Counted from the stretch's first letter, positions 6,946 through 14,655 are shown. The stretch is DNA of 17,174 bases from an uncultured Bacillaceae bacterium (GCA_937983015.1 CALKAK010000017.1:1-17174), one strand, 5' to 3'. A program made the numbers and translations. Notes: a model not told the origin generated them from the sequence alone.

Positions 6946-8334
6946 TCAATGGTTGGCAATAGGTGCTTGCCCGGTTCGGTCTTGAAACGATTCGGTCTTC
7001 TTAAAGAGAATCGATTGTTGCTTTTCTTCCGGTTCCTCACTTCTTCTTTTCACTTCGATCGATTCAATATGATAATCGATCATTTCTAAAATGGTAAACT
7101 CGTAAGGTCCGTATATGATCGTATCACCTTGACGAGCGTCGAATTTTTGTGTCAGCAACCAGCCACCGAGGGTATCGACCACATCTTCTTCAATATCCAG
7201 CGAGAGCAGTTCATTTACGTCACTGATCAACACTTTGGAGTCGAAAATATAGTGGTTCTCACCGATATGCTGGATGGTCGGGACTTCATCATGGTCAAAT
7301 TCGTCGCGAATTTCACCAACAATTTCCTCGACGATATCTTCCACCGTGACCAAACCACTTGTACCGCCATATTCATCCATCAGAATCGCCATATGGATCT
7401 GCGCTTTCTGCATTTTGACGAGTAGGTCGCCGATCGGTATCGTATCGATGGCGCGGATGATCGGGCGGACAAAAGAGCGGATGGAAATTTCGGATGGATC
7501 TTTTTTCGATAAAGCAACGGCCGTTAGGATTTCCTTAACGTTTACAAGTCCCACGATATGGTCTTTATCCCCATCGGTTACCGGATAACGGGTAAATCTT
7601 TCACGACGGGCGATGTTCAAGAAGTCTGCTAACGTATCATTGATATCCAGGCTCACGATTTCCGGTCGTGGCACCATGATTTCTTTAGCGATTCGTTCAT
7701 CGAATTCAAATATATTGTTAACAAATTTATACTCTGCCTGGTTAATTTCGCCACTTTTGAAGCTTTCTGAAATGATATACCGCAATTCCTCTTCCGTCAG
7801 GGCATTGCCTTTGATCGCGATATCTTTCACGCCGAAAACCCTGGCCACGAGTCGGGCCGCATGGTTCAATAACCATACGAACGGATACATCACTTTGTAA
7901 ATGATCGATAAGGGTTTGGCGATATACAAGATCGCATTTTCTGCCTTTTCGATCGACCAAAGACGTGGTGCCAGATCACCGATCACGATATAAATAAAAC
8001 TGATGGTGATAAAAGCGAGAAAGGTGGCAATCCCATAGGAGAGGCTCGCCGGTATTTCTGTATTTGCTAACCCTGTCAGAAAGATCTGGATAGCGGAATC
8101 ACCAATCCAGCCCAAACCGAGAGCTGTCAATGCCAGACCGATCTGACAAAGGGACACGAAACCTTCTGATTCCGATTTTATTTTTTTGGCAAGTAACGCC
8201 CGTTTATTCCCTTCTTTTATTAATTCGTCCAAACGGGATGCGGGCATTTTAACAATAGCAAACTCAGAAATGACGAAAAACGCGGAAAGTAAAAGCAAAG
8301 CGACGAACAAACTCTGGCCAACTATATCGTCCAA
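6946..8334 (-). CDS. DUF21/CBS/CorC_HlyC membrane protein (hemolysin family, proposed Mg2+ efflux)
   Basis: This 462-residue protein has the three-part CNNM/CorC architecture. A DUF21 membrane domain spans roughly residues 1-195, beginning with the hydrophobic segment 5-27 that ends in 'SEFAIVKMPASRLDEL'. A tandem CBS pair lies at about 213-340 ('EIMVPRPEIVSLDIND' and 'AILMDEYGGTSGLVTVEDIVEEIVGEI'). A C-terminal CorC_HlyC domain covers about 355-440. The old name 'hemolysin' is not informative. Relatives such as MpfA of Bacillus subtilis are implicated in Mg2+ export, and the CBS pair probably senses nucleotide-Mg. The TTG start at 8334-8332 fits the family N-terminus. Its good Shine-Dalgarno lies about 38 bases upstream behind a hairpin, an unusual initiation site described separately. 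An mgtE gene lies about 820 bases upstream on the same strand. Confidence 0.9.
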   Translation of the reverse strand: MDDIVGQSLFVALLLLSAFFVISEFAIVKMPASRLDELIKEGNKRALLAKKIKSESEGFVSLCQIGLALTALGLGWIGDSAIQIFLTGLANTEIPASLSYGIATFLAFITISFIYIVIGDLAPRLWSIEKAENAILYIAKPLSIIYKVMYPFVWLLNHAARLVARVFGVKDIAIKGNALTEEELRYIISESFKSGEINQAEYKFVNNIFEFDERIAKEIMVPRPEIVSLDINDTLADFLNIARRERFTRYPVTDGDKDHIVGLVNVKEILTAVALSKKDPSEISIRSFVRPIIRAIDTIPIGDLLVKMQKAQIHMAILMDEYGGTSGLVTVEDIVEEIVGEIRDEFDHDEVPTIQHIGENHYIFDSKVLISDVNELLSLDIEEDVVDTLGGWLLTQKFDARQGDTIIYGPYEFTILEMIDYHIESIEVKRRSEEPEEKQQSILFKKTESFQDRTGQAPIANH

Positions 8335-8340
8335 ACAAAT

Positions 8341-8371
8341 TCCCTACTCACAGTTGCCCGTGAGTGTGGGA
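8341..8371 (-). promoter_or_regulatory. Hairpin between the Shine-Dalgarno and the TTG start
   Basis: On the minus strand the order is GGAGGTGAC (8380-8372), a hairpin (8371-8341), six bases (8340-8335) and the TTG start (8334). The hairpin pairs TCCC with GGGA and ACTCAC with GTGAGT, with small internal bulges and an 8-nt loop. When it is folded, the core GGAGGTGA is only 7 unpaired bases from the TTG; in the linear sequence the gap is 38. The stem also hides the weak AGGG nearest the start. The pairing is seen directly; the role in translation is inferred. Confidence 0.6.
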
Positions 8372-8401
8372 GTCACCTCCTGAAAAAATTAGGTTTTACA
8401 A

Positions 8402-8430
8402 AGTATGCGAACCACAAATGACTTCGACAA
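8402..8430 (-). promoter_or_regulatory. Candidate sigma-A promoter of the CBS-domain transporter gene
   Basis: On the minus strand TTGTCG (8430-8425) and CATACT (8407-8402) are 17 bases apart, each 4 of 6 to consensus. Transcription would begin near 8395 and give a leader of about 60 bases that contains the Shine-Dalgarno and hairpin. Confidence 0.4.
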
Positions 8431-8433
8431 CTT

Positions 8434-8460
8434 CAGATTAATCGGGTAACCGTTAATCTG
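8434..8460. promoter_or_regulatory. Dyad just upstream of the candidate promoter
   Basis: CAGATTAA (8434-8441) is the exact reverse complement of TTAATCTG (8453-8460). The centre adds CGG (8443-8445) with CCG (8450-8452) after a one-base bulge. No T-run follows on either strand, so it is not a terminator. Lying immediately upstream of the -35 on the minus strand, it suits an operator or activator site; the binding protein is unknown. Confidence 0.45.
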
Positions 8461-8869
8461 CCTTTGATCATCACCCACTTGTTTTCATGTTTATGGTAAA
8501 CGAATCGACGTTCAACGGATAACTAGAATGAGAGAAAGAAAATTTGGTAAAGAAAGGCCTTATTATATAAAATATTATATTCTTGAAAATGTTTTCAGTC
8601 AATGGAGGTTACCAAAAGTGTTGATATCCCCAAAACTTTATCGGAAAATCGCTGTTCATGGACGGGATTTCGTTCAGGTAAAATGAAGGAATCACCGGTA
8701 TGTGGTTCAAGGAAAGGAAGAGGATACTGGTTCCTATTTATATTATACTATGTAGCTTATCGAATGAACATGAAGATTTTGGCAGTCGAACCGGCCCGGG
8801 ACTTTCAGGGAACGCCAGTAAGCGATAAAAAATCACAAGTGTTCGCTAACAGCAAGGAGGGTGAGGGAA
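8461..8869. other. Intergenic stretch with a + strand promoter-like sequence and no firm gene
   Basis: TTGGTA (8544-8549) and TATAAA (8566-8571) are 16 bases apart on the + strand. They are followed by GGAGG (8604-8608) and a GTG at 8618 that opens only 22 codons to a TGA (8684-8686). A 107-codon frame beginning at an ATG (8602) that overlaps this Shine-Dalgarno covers most of the stretch, but its product shows no family features and I do not call it. The stretch may be a degraded + strand gene. Confidence 0.35.
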
Positions 8870-9061
8870 ATGACGATATCTCGTATAATAAAGGTAAAGG
8901 CGATTTCCAATTTTCGCGATTATGAGGGACAATGTCGAGCAGTCTACAGAAGGGAAAAGCGGACAAGCAGAAGTAAAGGACATATTGTGAAAATCATCTC
9001 AAAAAGATGGGACCGCTGCGCAGAAATCGAAGGGTGCGATCATTATTTTTCACCTTTTTAA
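8870..9061 (+). CDS. Small basic hypothetical protein
   Basis: This is a 63-codon frame that I do not recognise. Its main support is an excellent ribosome binding site: AAGGAGG (8854-8860) 9 bases before the ATG. An earlier in-frame GTG (8861) touches the Shine-Dalgarno and is unlikely. The product is rich in lysine and arginine (for example 'YRREKRTSRSKGHIVK'), contains three cysteines and has no membrane segment. The gene would lie antisense to the direction of its neighbours mgtE and the CBS-domain transporter, and ends about 60 bases before the mgtE terminator hairpin, which could also stop + strand transcription. It may equally be the tail of a decayed gene, because the same frame upstream contains several stops. 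Confidence 0.3.
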   Translation: MTISRIIKVKAISNFRDYEGQCRAVYRREKRTSRSKGHIVKIISKRWDRCAEIEGCDHYFSPF

Positions 9062-9122
9062 TATTGGAGCGAGCAACAAGATCTTGATTACATTCTTCCT
9101 TCGCTTGCAGTCCCGCAAGAAA

Positions 9123-9147
9123 AAACTGCCAGTCCTGCTGGCAGTTT
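9123..9147 (-). terminator. Intrinsic terminator of mgtE
   Basis: AAACTGCCAG (9123-9132) and CTGGCAGTTT (9138-9147) form a perfect 10-bp stem with a 5-nt loop. On the minus strand it is followed by TTTTTTCTTG and begins 5 bases after the mgtE stop codon. On the + strand the tail (CATTTC) is weaker but could give partial termination. Confidence 0.88.
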
Positions 9148-9151
9148 CATT

Positions 9152-10513
9152 TCACAAAATATATTGTAAAAATATGGTAGCGATCGAAAAGTAGCAAACG
9201 AGGGAAAAGATGTCGTTCAAGGTTGTGATCAGCGGACCGGAGGCGACAGCCGGGTCAACATCCAGCTTGTATAATAATAAGGGAATTACTGTACCGGAAA
9301 GAGAACCGATGATGAGTGCGATAAAAAGCGAGACACCGACGACGATACCTAAAATGAAATTCCCCTGCCAAATATAAGCGATGAGCGAAATCACTATTCC
9401 ACAAACGACGCCGGTAATCAGTCCGACGGCAAATTCCCGCAAAACTAAGCGCCAGATCTCTCTTTTATCAAGTTTCCTACCGACCAGTCCGCGAACCACG
9501 ATGGATAAGCTCTGCGTACCGATGTTCCCCGTCATAGCGGTGATCATCGGCATGAAGAAACTGAGGGCAACAACGCGATCAAGGGTTGATTCGAAAAAGC
9601 TAATAATTCCACCAGATATGATTCCGATGATCAGCAAAGAAACAAGCCAGGGCAGTCTGCGCCAGGCGGCAACAAGCGGTTTCGTATCGAAATCGATCGC
9701 CTTTCCGGTCGCGGATAATTTTTCAATATCCTCATTCGCTTCTTTGATGATGACGTTCAGCATATCGTCAAAAGTGATAATTCCCAATAAAACTTGATTT
9801 TCATCGACGACAGGCAAGGCTAAAAAATCATACCGTTCCAGGAGCATCGCTGCTTCTTCCTGGTCTGTATAAGCGGACACGGCGATGACCCGTTCGTACA
9901 TGATATTTTTGATTATTTCGTTACTGTCGGCAAGTAAGAGGTCCCGATAGGAGACTACGCCGACCAGTTTGCGATTTTCATCGATGACATAGAGATAGTT
10001 GATATTTTCTGCGTATTCTGCGAAGGATTTCAATTTTTCGATGGCTTCCTGGACGGTATAATACGTCCGGATCCAGACGAAACGGTTCGTCATGAGGCGC
10101 CCGGCGGTTTCTTCCGGGTATTGCATGATGTTCTGGACGATATCCGACTCTTCTCGCTTCATGGCTGCAAGGAGCGGCGCCGACTTTTCCGGGGGCAGCT
10201 CATGTAATAAGGAAGCGAGATCGTCGTTGTCCATCTCGTTAAGGACATCACTCTTCTTCCCGGGGGGAAGTTTCGTCAAAATTTCATACTGCATTTCATA
10301 ACTTTCCAAAAGTTGGATCACATCGGCTAGCAAAGCATGATCTAAATAATGTAGAAAACGCGTTTTAAATTTCTGCGGTAATTCTTCATACAGGTTCGCG
10401 ATATCGTACGGTTGCAATTCCTGTAACAAGGCCTCGAGCTCTTGCTTATTGTTTTCCCGAATGTACTTGACGACTAATAGCGGTAATTGTTCTGTATTCA
10501 GCAAATTGGTCAC
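9152..10513 (-). CDS. mgtE: Magnesium transporter MgtE
   Basis: This 453-residue Mg2+ channel/transporter of the inner membrane mediates Mg2+ uptake and closes when cytoplasmic Mg2+ is high. The order is a helical N domain (about 1-125), tandem CBS domains (about 130-250, with 'YVIDENRKLVGVVSYRDLL' and 'LPVVDENQVLLGIITFDDML'), a connecting helix, and a C-terminal membrane domain with about five segments. Signature stretches are 'PMITAMTGNIGTQSL' and 'GPLITTLNDIFSLVCYF', the latter with the conserved acidic residue of the pore region. The length equals the family norm. I prefer the GTG at 10513-10511 because AGGGGGAG lies about 6 bases upstream; an ATG eight codons earlier (10537) has no such site. 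No M-box (Mg2+ riboswitch) sequence was recognised upstream, although such leaders are common for mgtE in this group. Confidence 0.95.
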   Translation of the reverse strand: MTNLLNTEQLPLLVVKYIRENNKQELEALLQELQPYDIANLYEELPQKFKTRFLHYLDHALLADVIQLLESYEMQYEILTKLPPGKKSDVLNEMDNDDLASLLHELPPEKSAPLLAAMKREESDIVQNIMQYPEETAGRLMTNRFVWIRTYYTVQEAIEKLKSFAEYAENINYLYVIDENRKLVGVVSYRDLLLADSNEIIKNIMYERVIAVSAYTDQEEAAMLLERYDFLALPVVDENQVLLGIITFDDMLNVIIKEANEDIEKLSATGKAIDFDTKPLVAAWRRLPWLVSLLIIGIISGGIISFFESTLDRVVALSFFMPMITAMTGNIGTQSLSIVVRGLVGRKLDKREIWRLVLREFAVGLITGVVCGIVISLIAYIWQGNFILGIVVGVSLFIALIIGSLSGTVIPLLLYKLDVDPAVASGPLITTLNDIFSLVCYFSIATIFLQYIL

Positions 10514-10537
10514 CGCTCTCCCCCTTTCCGTAAACAT

Positions 10538-10915
10538 GATTTAGAAATAGTTTTATACGAAAACCCTCGTTCTGGAAGGGTCATCGGGTGTACTTTTTGA
10601 ACATTTTCTATTATAACGAATCCAAATCGTGATTACCTATGTGTCAAGCAAATTTTTGTGAAAAGTGAATGTCTTCCTTTCTTATTATAGTCAACACTTC
10701 TCACGCTTTAAAAGCTACAAACAGAATACCAACAGAAAAAATTTGATCCTTGTAAAAAGAGCGATCCACCGTAAATTCTTCCGCCATAATTTCCTGTTTA
10801 ATTGTCAGATAATTTAACAAACGATTACATTTTCTTAACATTTTCGCCGAAACGGAACCTTTTTATAGGTTATCCGTCATAATAAATAGGGCAGGATTTA
10901 GAGGGAGATGAGGAT
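10538..10915. other. Divergent intergenic region between mgtE and the next + strand gene
   Basis: About 380 bases contain no supported gene. On the minus strand a perfect TATAAT (10615-10610) and a perfect TTGACA (10647-10642) are present, but they are 26 bases apart and therefore not one standard promoter. ACCCT (10563-10567) and AGGGT (10577-10581) could pair in the mgtE leader. Nothing resembling the conserved blocks of the M-box was seen. Promoters for both genes must lie here but could not be fixed. Confidence 0.4.
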
Positions 10916-11701
10916 ATGGCACGAAATAATCATTTACATAATTTTGTATACATCGTTGTGAATTCCCGTGATCGTTATGTCCTATCTTCGGGATACGATT
11001 TTGCTGATTTTACCCATTGTTTACAAGAACCATTAAACAATTTATTGTTATTAAAACATCATTATCAAAATCCAGCTTTCCATTATGTCACCCAGATGGA
11101 CTATATTCCGAAGGAAAGTGTCAATGATCTTTTGCAAAGCGAAACGTACAAGACGGGGCATTTTTGCTGGGTTGACTTTGAAGATATATTCAATTTAGAT
11201 ACTCTGGAAGGCCAGGAACTGGCGGAACTTCTTTTTTTGGGGCATACCAAAAGACATTTGACACCACCCTTCTATCAAGAGTTAAACAACCAGTTCGCTT
11301 ACTTAACGGAACAGGATGGGGTGTTGAACCGGACGTATTATAAAAACTGGAATGATTTTTATACGATCTTGGGCGGCGTTCTCGTGAAAAAATTAGCGGA
11401 GGTCCGTCCGGAGCGGTCGTGGCTGCCTTTTCAAAAAAAGAAATCCTATCCGCGGGTCCCGGCGACGATTCTCCATCAATTGAGTACGGTTTTGACAGAA
11501 GGAGTTGTCTTTTCCTTCGCGATGGCGAAAGTTGAACGCAGTACGGCGGAGATTCCCTTCTGGGTGGTTGGCGATTTTTATGATATCGATGATATGGTGG
11601 AAACCTTTCAACAGGAAGTGACAAAACCGGCGACAGGACGACTCGTTTTTGATAAAAAGCAGCGCGAATGGAACGCGATCTTGACCAACTCGTTTGAATA
11701 A
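10916..11701 (+). CDS. Conserved soluble protein of unknown function
   Basis: This 261-residue protein starts at an ATG preceded by AGAGGGAG and GAGG. I cannot assign a function. It has no hydrophobic segment long enough to cross a membrane and no signal peptide, so it should be cytoplasmic; any transporter label for relatives would not fit. It is rich in aromatic residues, with notable stretches 'YDFADFTHCLQEPLNNLLLL' near residues 28-47, 'GHFCWVDFEDIF' near 82-93 and 'PFWVVGDFYDIDDM' near 217-230. No catalytic motif or metal-binding cluster stands out. Base and codon use match its neighbours and it has a good terminator, so it is a real gene. Its place directly before ddl and murF suggests, weakly, a housekeeping or cell-envelope connection. 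Confidence 0.8.
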   Translation: MARNNHLHNFVYIVVNSRDRYVLSSGYDFADFTHCLQEPLNNLLLLKHHYQNPAFHYVTQMDYIPKESVNDLLQSETYKTGHFCWVDFEDIFNLDTLEGQELAELLFLGHTKRHLTPPFYQELNNQFAYLTEQDGVLNRTYYKNWNDFYTILGGVLVKKLAEVRPERSWLPFQKKKSYPRVPATILHQLSTVLTEGVVFSFAMAKVERSTAEIPFWVVGDFYDIDDMVETFQQEVTKPATGRLVFDKKQREWNAILTNSFE

Positions 11702-11767
11702 AAAGGCCAATGCCCGGGTCCCGCTCGCGATTGCAAGATGCGTATCAATATTTTGAGCTTGCAAGAG

Positions 11768-11797
11768 AGGTTCATTTTTGAACCTTATCTTTTTTTG
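11768..11797 (+). terminator. Intrinsic terminator after the unknown-function gene
   Basis: AGGTTCA (11768-11774) and TGAACCT (11779-11785) form a perfect 7-bp stem with a TTTT loop, followed by TATCTTTTTTT. It separates the gene ending at 11701 from ddl. Confidence 0.82.
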
Positions 11798-11924
11798 ATT
11801 TCATGCAGAAAAAACATTCTTTGCCATAAAATAATATAGATAGTAGTGGAGCCCCTTTTTTGTCCCGAAAAACATTGGTAAAATAATAACATTGGAGATT
11901 GTCAATGAAATTTGGAGGATTGTT

Positions 11925-13004
11925 ATGAAAAAGAAATTAATCGTGTTGTACGGCGGTAAGTCAGCGGAGCATGAAGTATCCATTAGCACGGCTTTTTCCG
12001 TGATTCAAGCGCTTGATTTCGCGAAATACGAAGTCCATCCCATATATATTCAGAAGGATGGTACCTGGGTGCGCCGGGATGTTTTAGATGCCCCTTTGGA
12101 AGATATGGAAGAGTTGCGCCTGGAAACGGGTCAGAAGACGAGTCATCCATTGCAGATCACGGCAGGATTAGTGTCTCATGTGGAAAGTGACGAATTACCG
12201 GTCGTCTTCCCTTTATTACATGGCCCGAATGGGGAAGACGGTACGGTACAGGGCTTTTTAGAAGTGTTGAATATTCCGTATGTTGGTAATGGCGTCCTCG
12301 CCTCAGCGGCAGGTATGGATAAAGTGATTATGAAGAATATTTTCGCGCAGGCGGGACTCAATCAAGTCAACTATGTATCCTTTACCCGCTATGAGTGGGA
12401 TCAGGATCGGGAAGGGGCTTATGCAAAAACGGAGAAGGTGATTGGCTATCCGTGTTTTGTCAAACCGGCTAATCTCGGCTCTAGTGTAGGGATCAATAAA
12501 TGCAAAAATCGCGCGGATTTAGAAGCGGCTTTTATAGAAGCATTTCAATATGATCGCAAAATTATCATCGAAGAGGGTGTCGACGGCCGGGAAATCGAGC
12601 TGGCACTTCTCGGTAATGATGAGCCGGCCTGTTCAATCCCCGGAGAAATCATTCCGAAAGCGGAATTTTACGACTATGAGGCCAAATATGAAGATGATTC
12701 GACGGACCTTGTGATCCCTGCAGATATACCGGAAGAAACGTATGAAATGATGAAGGAAATGGCGATTACTGCTTTTAAAGCCTTGGATTGTTCCGGTTTA
12801 ATTCGAGCAGACTTTTTCTTGAAGAAAAACGGGGAGATCCTCATCAATGAGGTGAACACGATGCCGGGATTCACTCCGATCAGCATGTACCCGCTACTCT
12901 GGCAACATACAGGAATCAGTTATCCTGAATTGATCGATCGGCTGATCGAGCTTGGCTTGGAACGGTATAAAGAAAAACAATCTTTACGGGTGAGTTATAA
13001 ATAA
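11925..13004 (+). CDS. ddl: D-alanine--D-alanine ligase
   Basis: This 359-residue ATP-grasp enzyme joins two D-alanines with ATP in the cytoplasm, giving the dipeptide used by MurF. The N-terminal 'LYGGKSAEHEVSIS' contains Glu15 of the substrate site. 'LLHGPNGEDGTVQGFL' follows near residue 100. 'FVKPANLGSSVG' is the ATP-grasp lysine and loop region. 'FYDYEAKY' is the omega-loop motif whose tyrosine is typical of true D-Ala-D-Ala ligases, not the D-lactate-adding VanA type. 'NEVNTMPGFT' carries metal ligands. The length is normal. ATG 11925 is chosen over an upstream in-frame ATG (11892) because GGAGG lies 6 bases before it and the family begins here. murF follows, but after a 265-base gap with a terminator-like hairpin. 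Confidence 0.96.
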   Translation: MKKKLIVLYGGKSAEHEVSISTAFSVIQALDFAKYEVHPIYIQKDGTWVRRDVLDAPLEDMEELRLETGQKTSHPLQITAGLVSHVESDELPVVFPLLHGPNGEDGTVQGFLEVLNIPYVGNGVLASAAGMDKVIMKNIFAQAGLNQVNYVSFTRYEWDQDREGAYAKTEKVIGYPCFVKPANLGSSVGINKCKNRADLEAAFIEAFQYDRKIIIEEGVDGREIELALLGNDEPACSIPGEIIPKAEFYDYEAKYEDDSTDLVIPADIPEETYEMMKEMAITAFKALDCSGLIRADFFLKKNGEILINEVNTMPGFTPISMYPLLWQHTGISYPELIDRLIELGLERYKEKQSLRVSYK

Positions 13005-13118
13005 TGATGGTCGACCTGGTTTGACATAACGATTTCCTTTGTTTTCTCTTATTAAGGGATTCCACGACGGCTATCGCTAAGTGTTGGCGTAATACAACAG
13101 GTGAAAGAGAGCATGAAC

Positions 13119-13146
13119 AGGGTTGGCTCGGTCCAACCCTTCTTTT
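13119..13146 (+). terminator. Terminator-like hairpin between ddl and murF
   Basis: AGGGTTGG (13119-13126) and CCAACCCT (13133-13140) form a perfect 8-bp stem with a 6-nt loop, followed by TCTTTT. A weaker hairpin (TGTTG 13082-13086, CAACA 13095-13099) precedes it. It should reduce read-through from ddl into murF. No T-box motif was found, so it is not evidently a tRNA-sensing attenuator. Confidence 0.62.
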
Positions 13147-13269
13147 GAGTAATGCTTTATTAGGTGTTATGGAACAAATGCTCCAATGAATATTAAGTAA
13201 CGGGTTTTTTACGGTCCGTACGGGAACTTGTTGTTTGCTGAAAAGTATTTTATGCACGGAGGTTTTACC

Positions 13270-14655
13270 ATGATCAAAAAGTCCATTCGGGAAATCGCTA
13301 GAATGGTGGGAGCAACGAACGATGTTTCGAGATTTGCCGATACGGTGATCGCAGGTGTGTCCATCGATACGCGAACGCTGGAAAAGGGAAATTTGTTCAT
13401 TCCTTTGAAGGGAGAACGCCATGATGGGCACCAATTCGTGCCAGCGGCTTTTGAAAGGGGAGCGGCGGCTACACTTTGGCAGGAAGATGTCCCCGGCATT
13501 CCGGAAGATCAACCGGTTCTTGTTGTTAAGGATACGTTGCAAGCATTACAAGAGCTCGCCCGTTTATACCGGCAAGAGCTGGACCTTAAAGTGTGCGCGG
13601 TAACGGGTAGCAATGGCAAAACGACGACAAAGGATATCCTCGCCGGGTTGCTTTCATTGAAGTTTAAGGTACAAAAAACACGAGGGAATTTTAACAATCA
13701 TATCGGCCTGCCTCTGACGATTTTAGGACTTGCGAAAGATACCGAGGTTGCCGTCCTGGAGATGGGGATGAATCATTTTGGCGAGATTGATTTCCTATCG
13801 CGTCTTGCCCGTCCCGATGCGGTGATCATCACGAATATCGGCGATGCCCACTTACAGGAACTCGGGTCCCGGGAAGGAATTTGTCAGGCGAAAATGGAAA
13901 TTTTGAACGGCTTGAAAGAAGGCGGCTTATTCGTGTACCCCGGGGACGAGCCCTTGATCGAAAATGAACTGGCGAAAAGGGAACTGACCTTTTCGACGCG
14001 TACGTTCGGTCGTGGAACAGACAATGATTTATATCCGCTCGAAATAACAATCAACGCCAGCGGTTCCAGCTTCCGTGTAAACCAGGCGGAAGAAACGTTC
14101 CATCTACCGATCATGGGTGAATACAATGTGCTGAACGCTCTGGCGGCCATGCTCGTTGCCCGGGAATGGGGGGTTCCTTTTGCCAGGATGAACGAGGCCT
14201 TCGCCCAAATCAAGTTATCGGAGATGCGTATGGAACTCCGCCCTGGCTTGAAAGGTTCGGTGATTTTAAACGATGCTTATAATGCCAGCCCCACATCGAT
14301 GAAGGCGGTTCTGGATCTTGTTTCTTCTTTAAAGGGGTATACGAAAAAGATCGTCGTTCTCGGGGATATGCTGGAACTCGGTCCGCAGGAAAAGGAGTTT
14401 CATCGAGAAATCGGTGCTTATATTGATCCGGAAAAAATTTATCAAGTGTATACATACGGTCCATTGGGCGCTTACATCGCCGAAGGTGCTGCGAAAAAAT
14501 TAGGTGCGGAGCGCACTTTTGCCTTCGATGATAAAGCGGAATTGGTGGCGAAATTAAAAGAAAATCTTGACGCCAATACTTTGGTACTCGTAAAAGCATC
14601 AAGGGGAATGAAAATGGAAGAAATCGTCGCGGCGATTGAAGCGGACGATGAATGA
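13270..14655 (+). CDS. murF: UDP-N-acetylmuramoyl-tripeptide--D-alanyl-D-alanine ligase
   Basis: This 461-residue cytoplasmic Mur ligase completes the peptidoglycan precursor by adding D-Ala-D-Ala to the UDP-MurNAc-tripeptide with ATP. The three Mur ligase domains are visible. The N-terminal substrate domain contains 'GVSIDTRTLEKGNLFIPLKG' (about 29-48). The central ATPase domain has the P-loop 'GSNGKTTT' at 113-120, then 'RGNFNNHIGLPLT' and 'EMGMNHFGEI'. The C-terminal domain contains 'DAYNASPTSMKAVLD'. The 'NFNNHIGLP' motif is specific to MurF within the family. The length is usual. ATG 13270 is chosen because GGAGG lies 7 bases upstream; an in-frame extension to 13228 adds nothing family-like. 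It acts directly on the product of the preceding ddl gene. Confidence 0.96.
   Translation: MIKKSIREIARMVGATNDVSRFADTVIAGVSIDTRTLEKGNLFIPLKGERHDGHQFVPAAFERGAAATLWQEDVPGIPEDQPVLVVKDTLQALQELARLYRQELDLKVCAVTGSNGKTTTKDILAGLLSLKFKVQKTRGNFNNHIGLPLTILGLAKDTEVAVLEMGMNHFGEIDFLSRLARPDAVIITNIGDAHLQELGSREGICQAKMEILNGLKEGGLFVYPGDEPLIENELAKRELTFSTRTFGRGTDNDLYPLEITINASGSSFRVNQAEETFHLPIMGEYNVLNALAAMLVAREWGVPFARMNEAFAQIKLSEMRMELRPGLKGSVILNDAYNASPTSMKAVLDLVSSLKGYTKKIVVLGDMLELGPQEKEFHREIGAYIDPEKIYQVYTYGPLGAYIAEGAAKKLGAERTFAFDDKAELVAKLKENLDANTLVLVKASRGMKMEEIVAAIEADDE

Noticed and set aside
8344..8376. 10-codon GTG leader peptide before the CBS-domain transporter gene
   Set aside because: Its GTG is embedded in the Shine-Dalgarno sequence itself, so it lacks a usable ribosome binding site.
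8602..8925. 107-codon + strand frame as a gene
   Set aside because: Its ATG is part of the only nearby Shine-Dalgarno, the composition is patchy and no family features are visible.
10610..10647. TTGACA and TATAAT as one promoter for mgtE
   Set aside because: The spacing is 26 bases, far from the usual 16-18.
10538..10915. M-box magnesium riboswitch upstream of mgtE
   Set aside because: None of the conserved sequence blocks of the M-box could be recognised on the minus strand.
13005..13269. T-box leader upstream of murF
   Set aside because: The conserved T-box antiterminator sequence is absent; only a plain terminator-like hairpin is seen.
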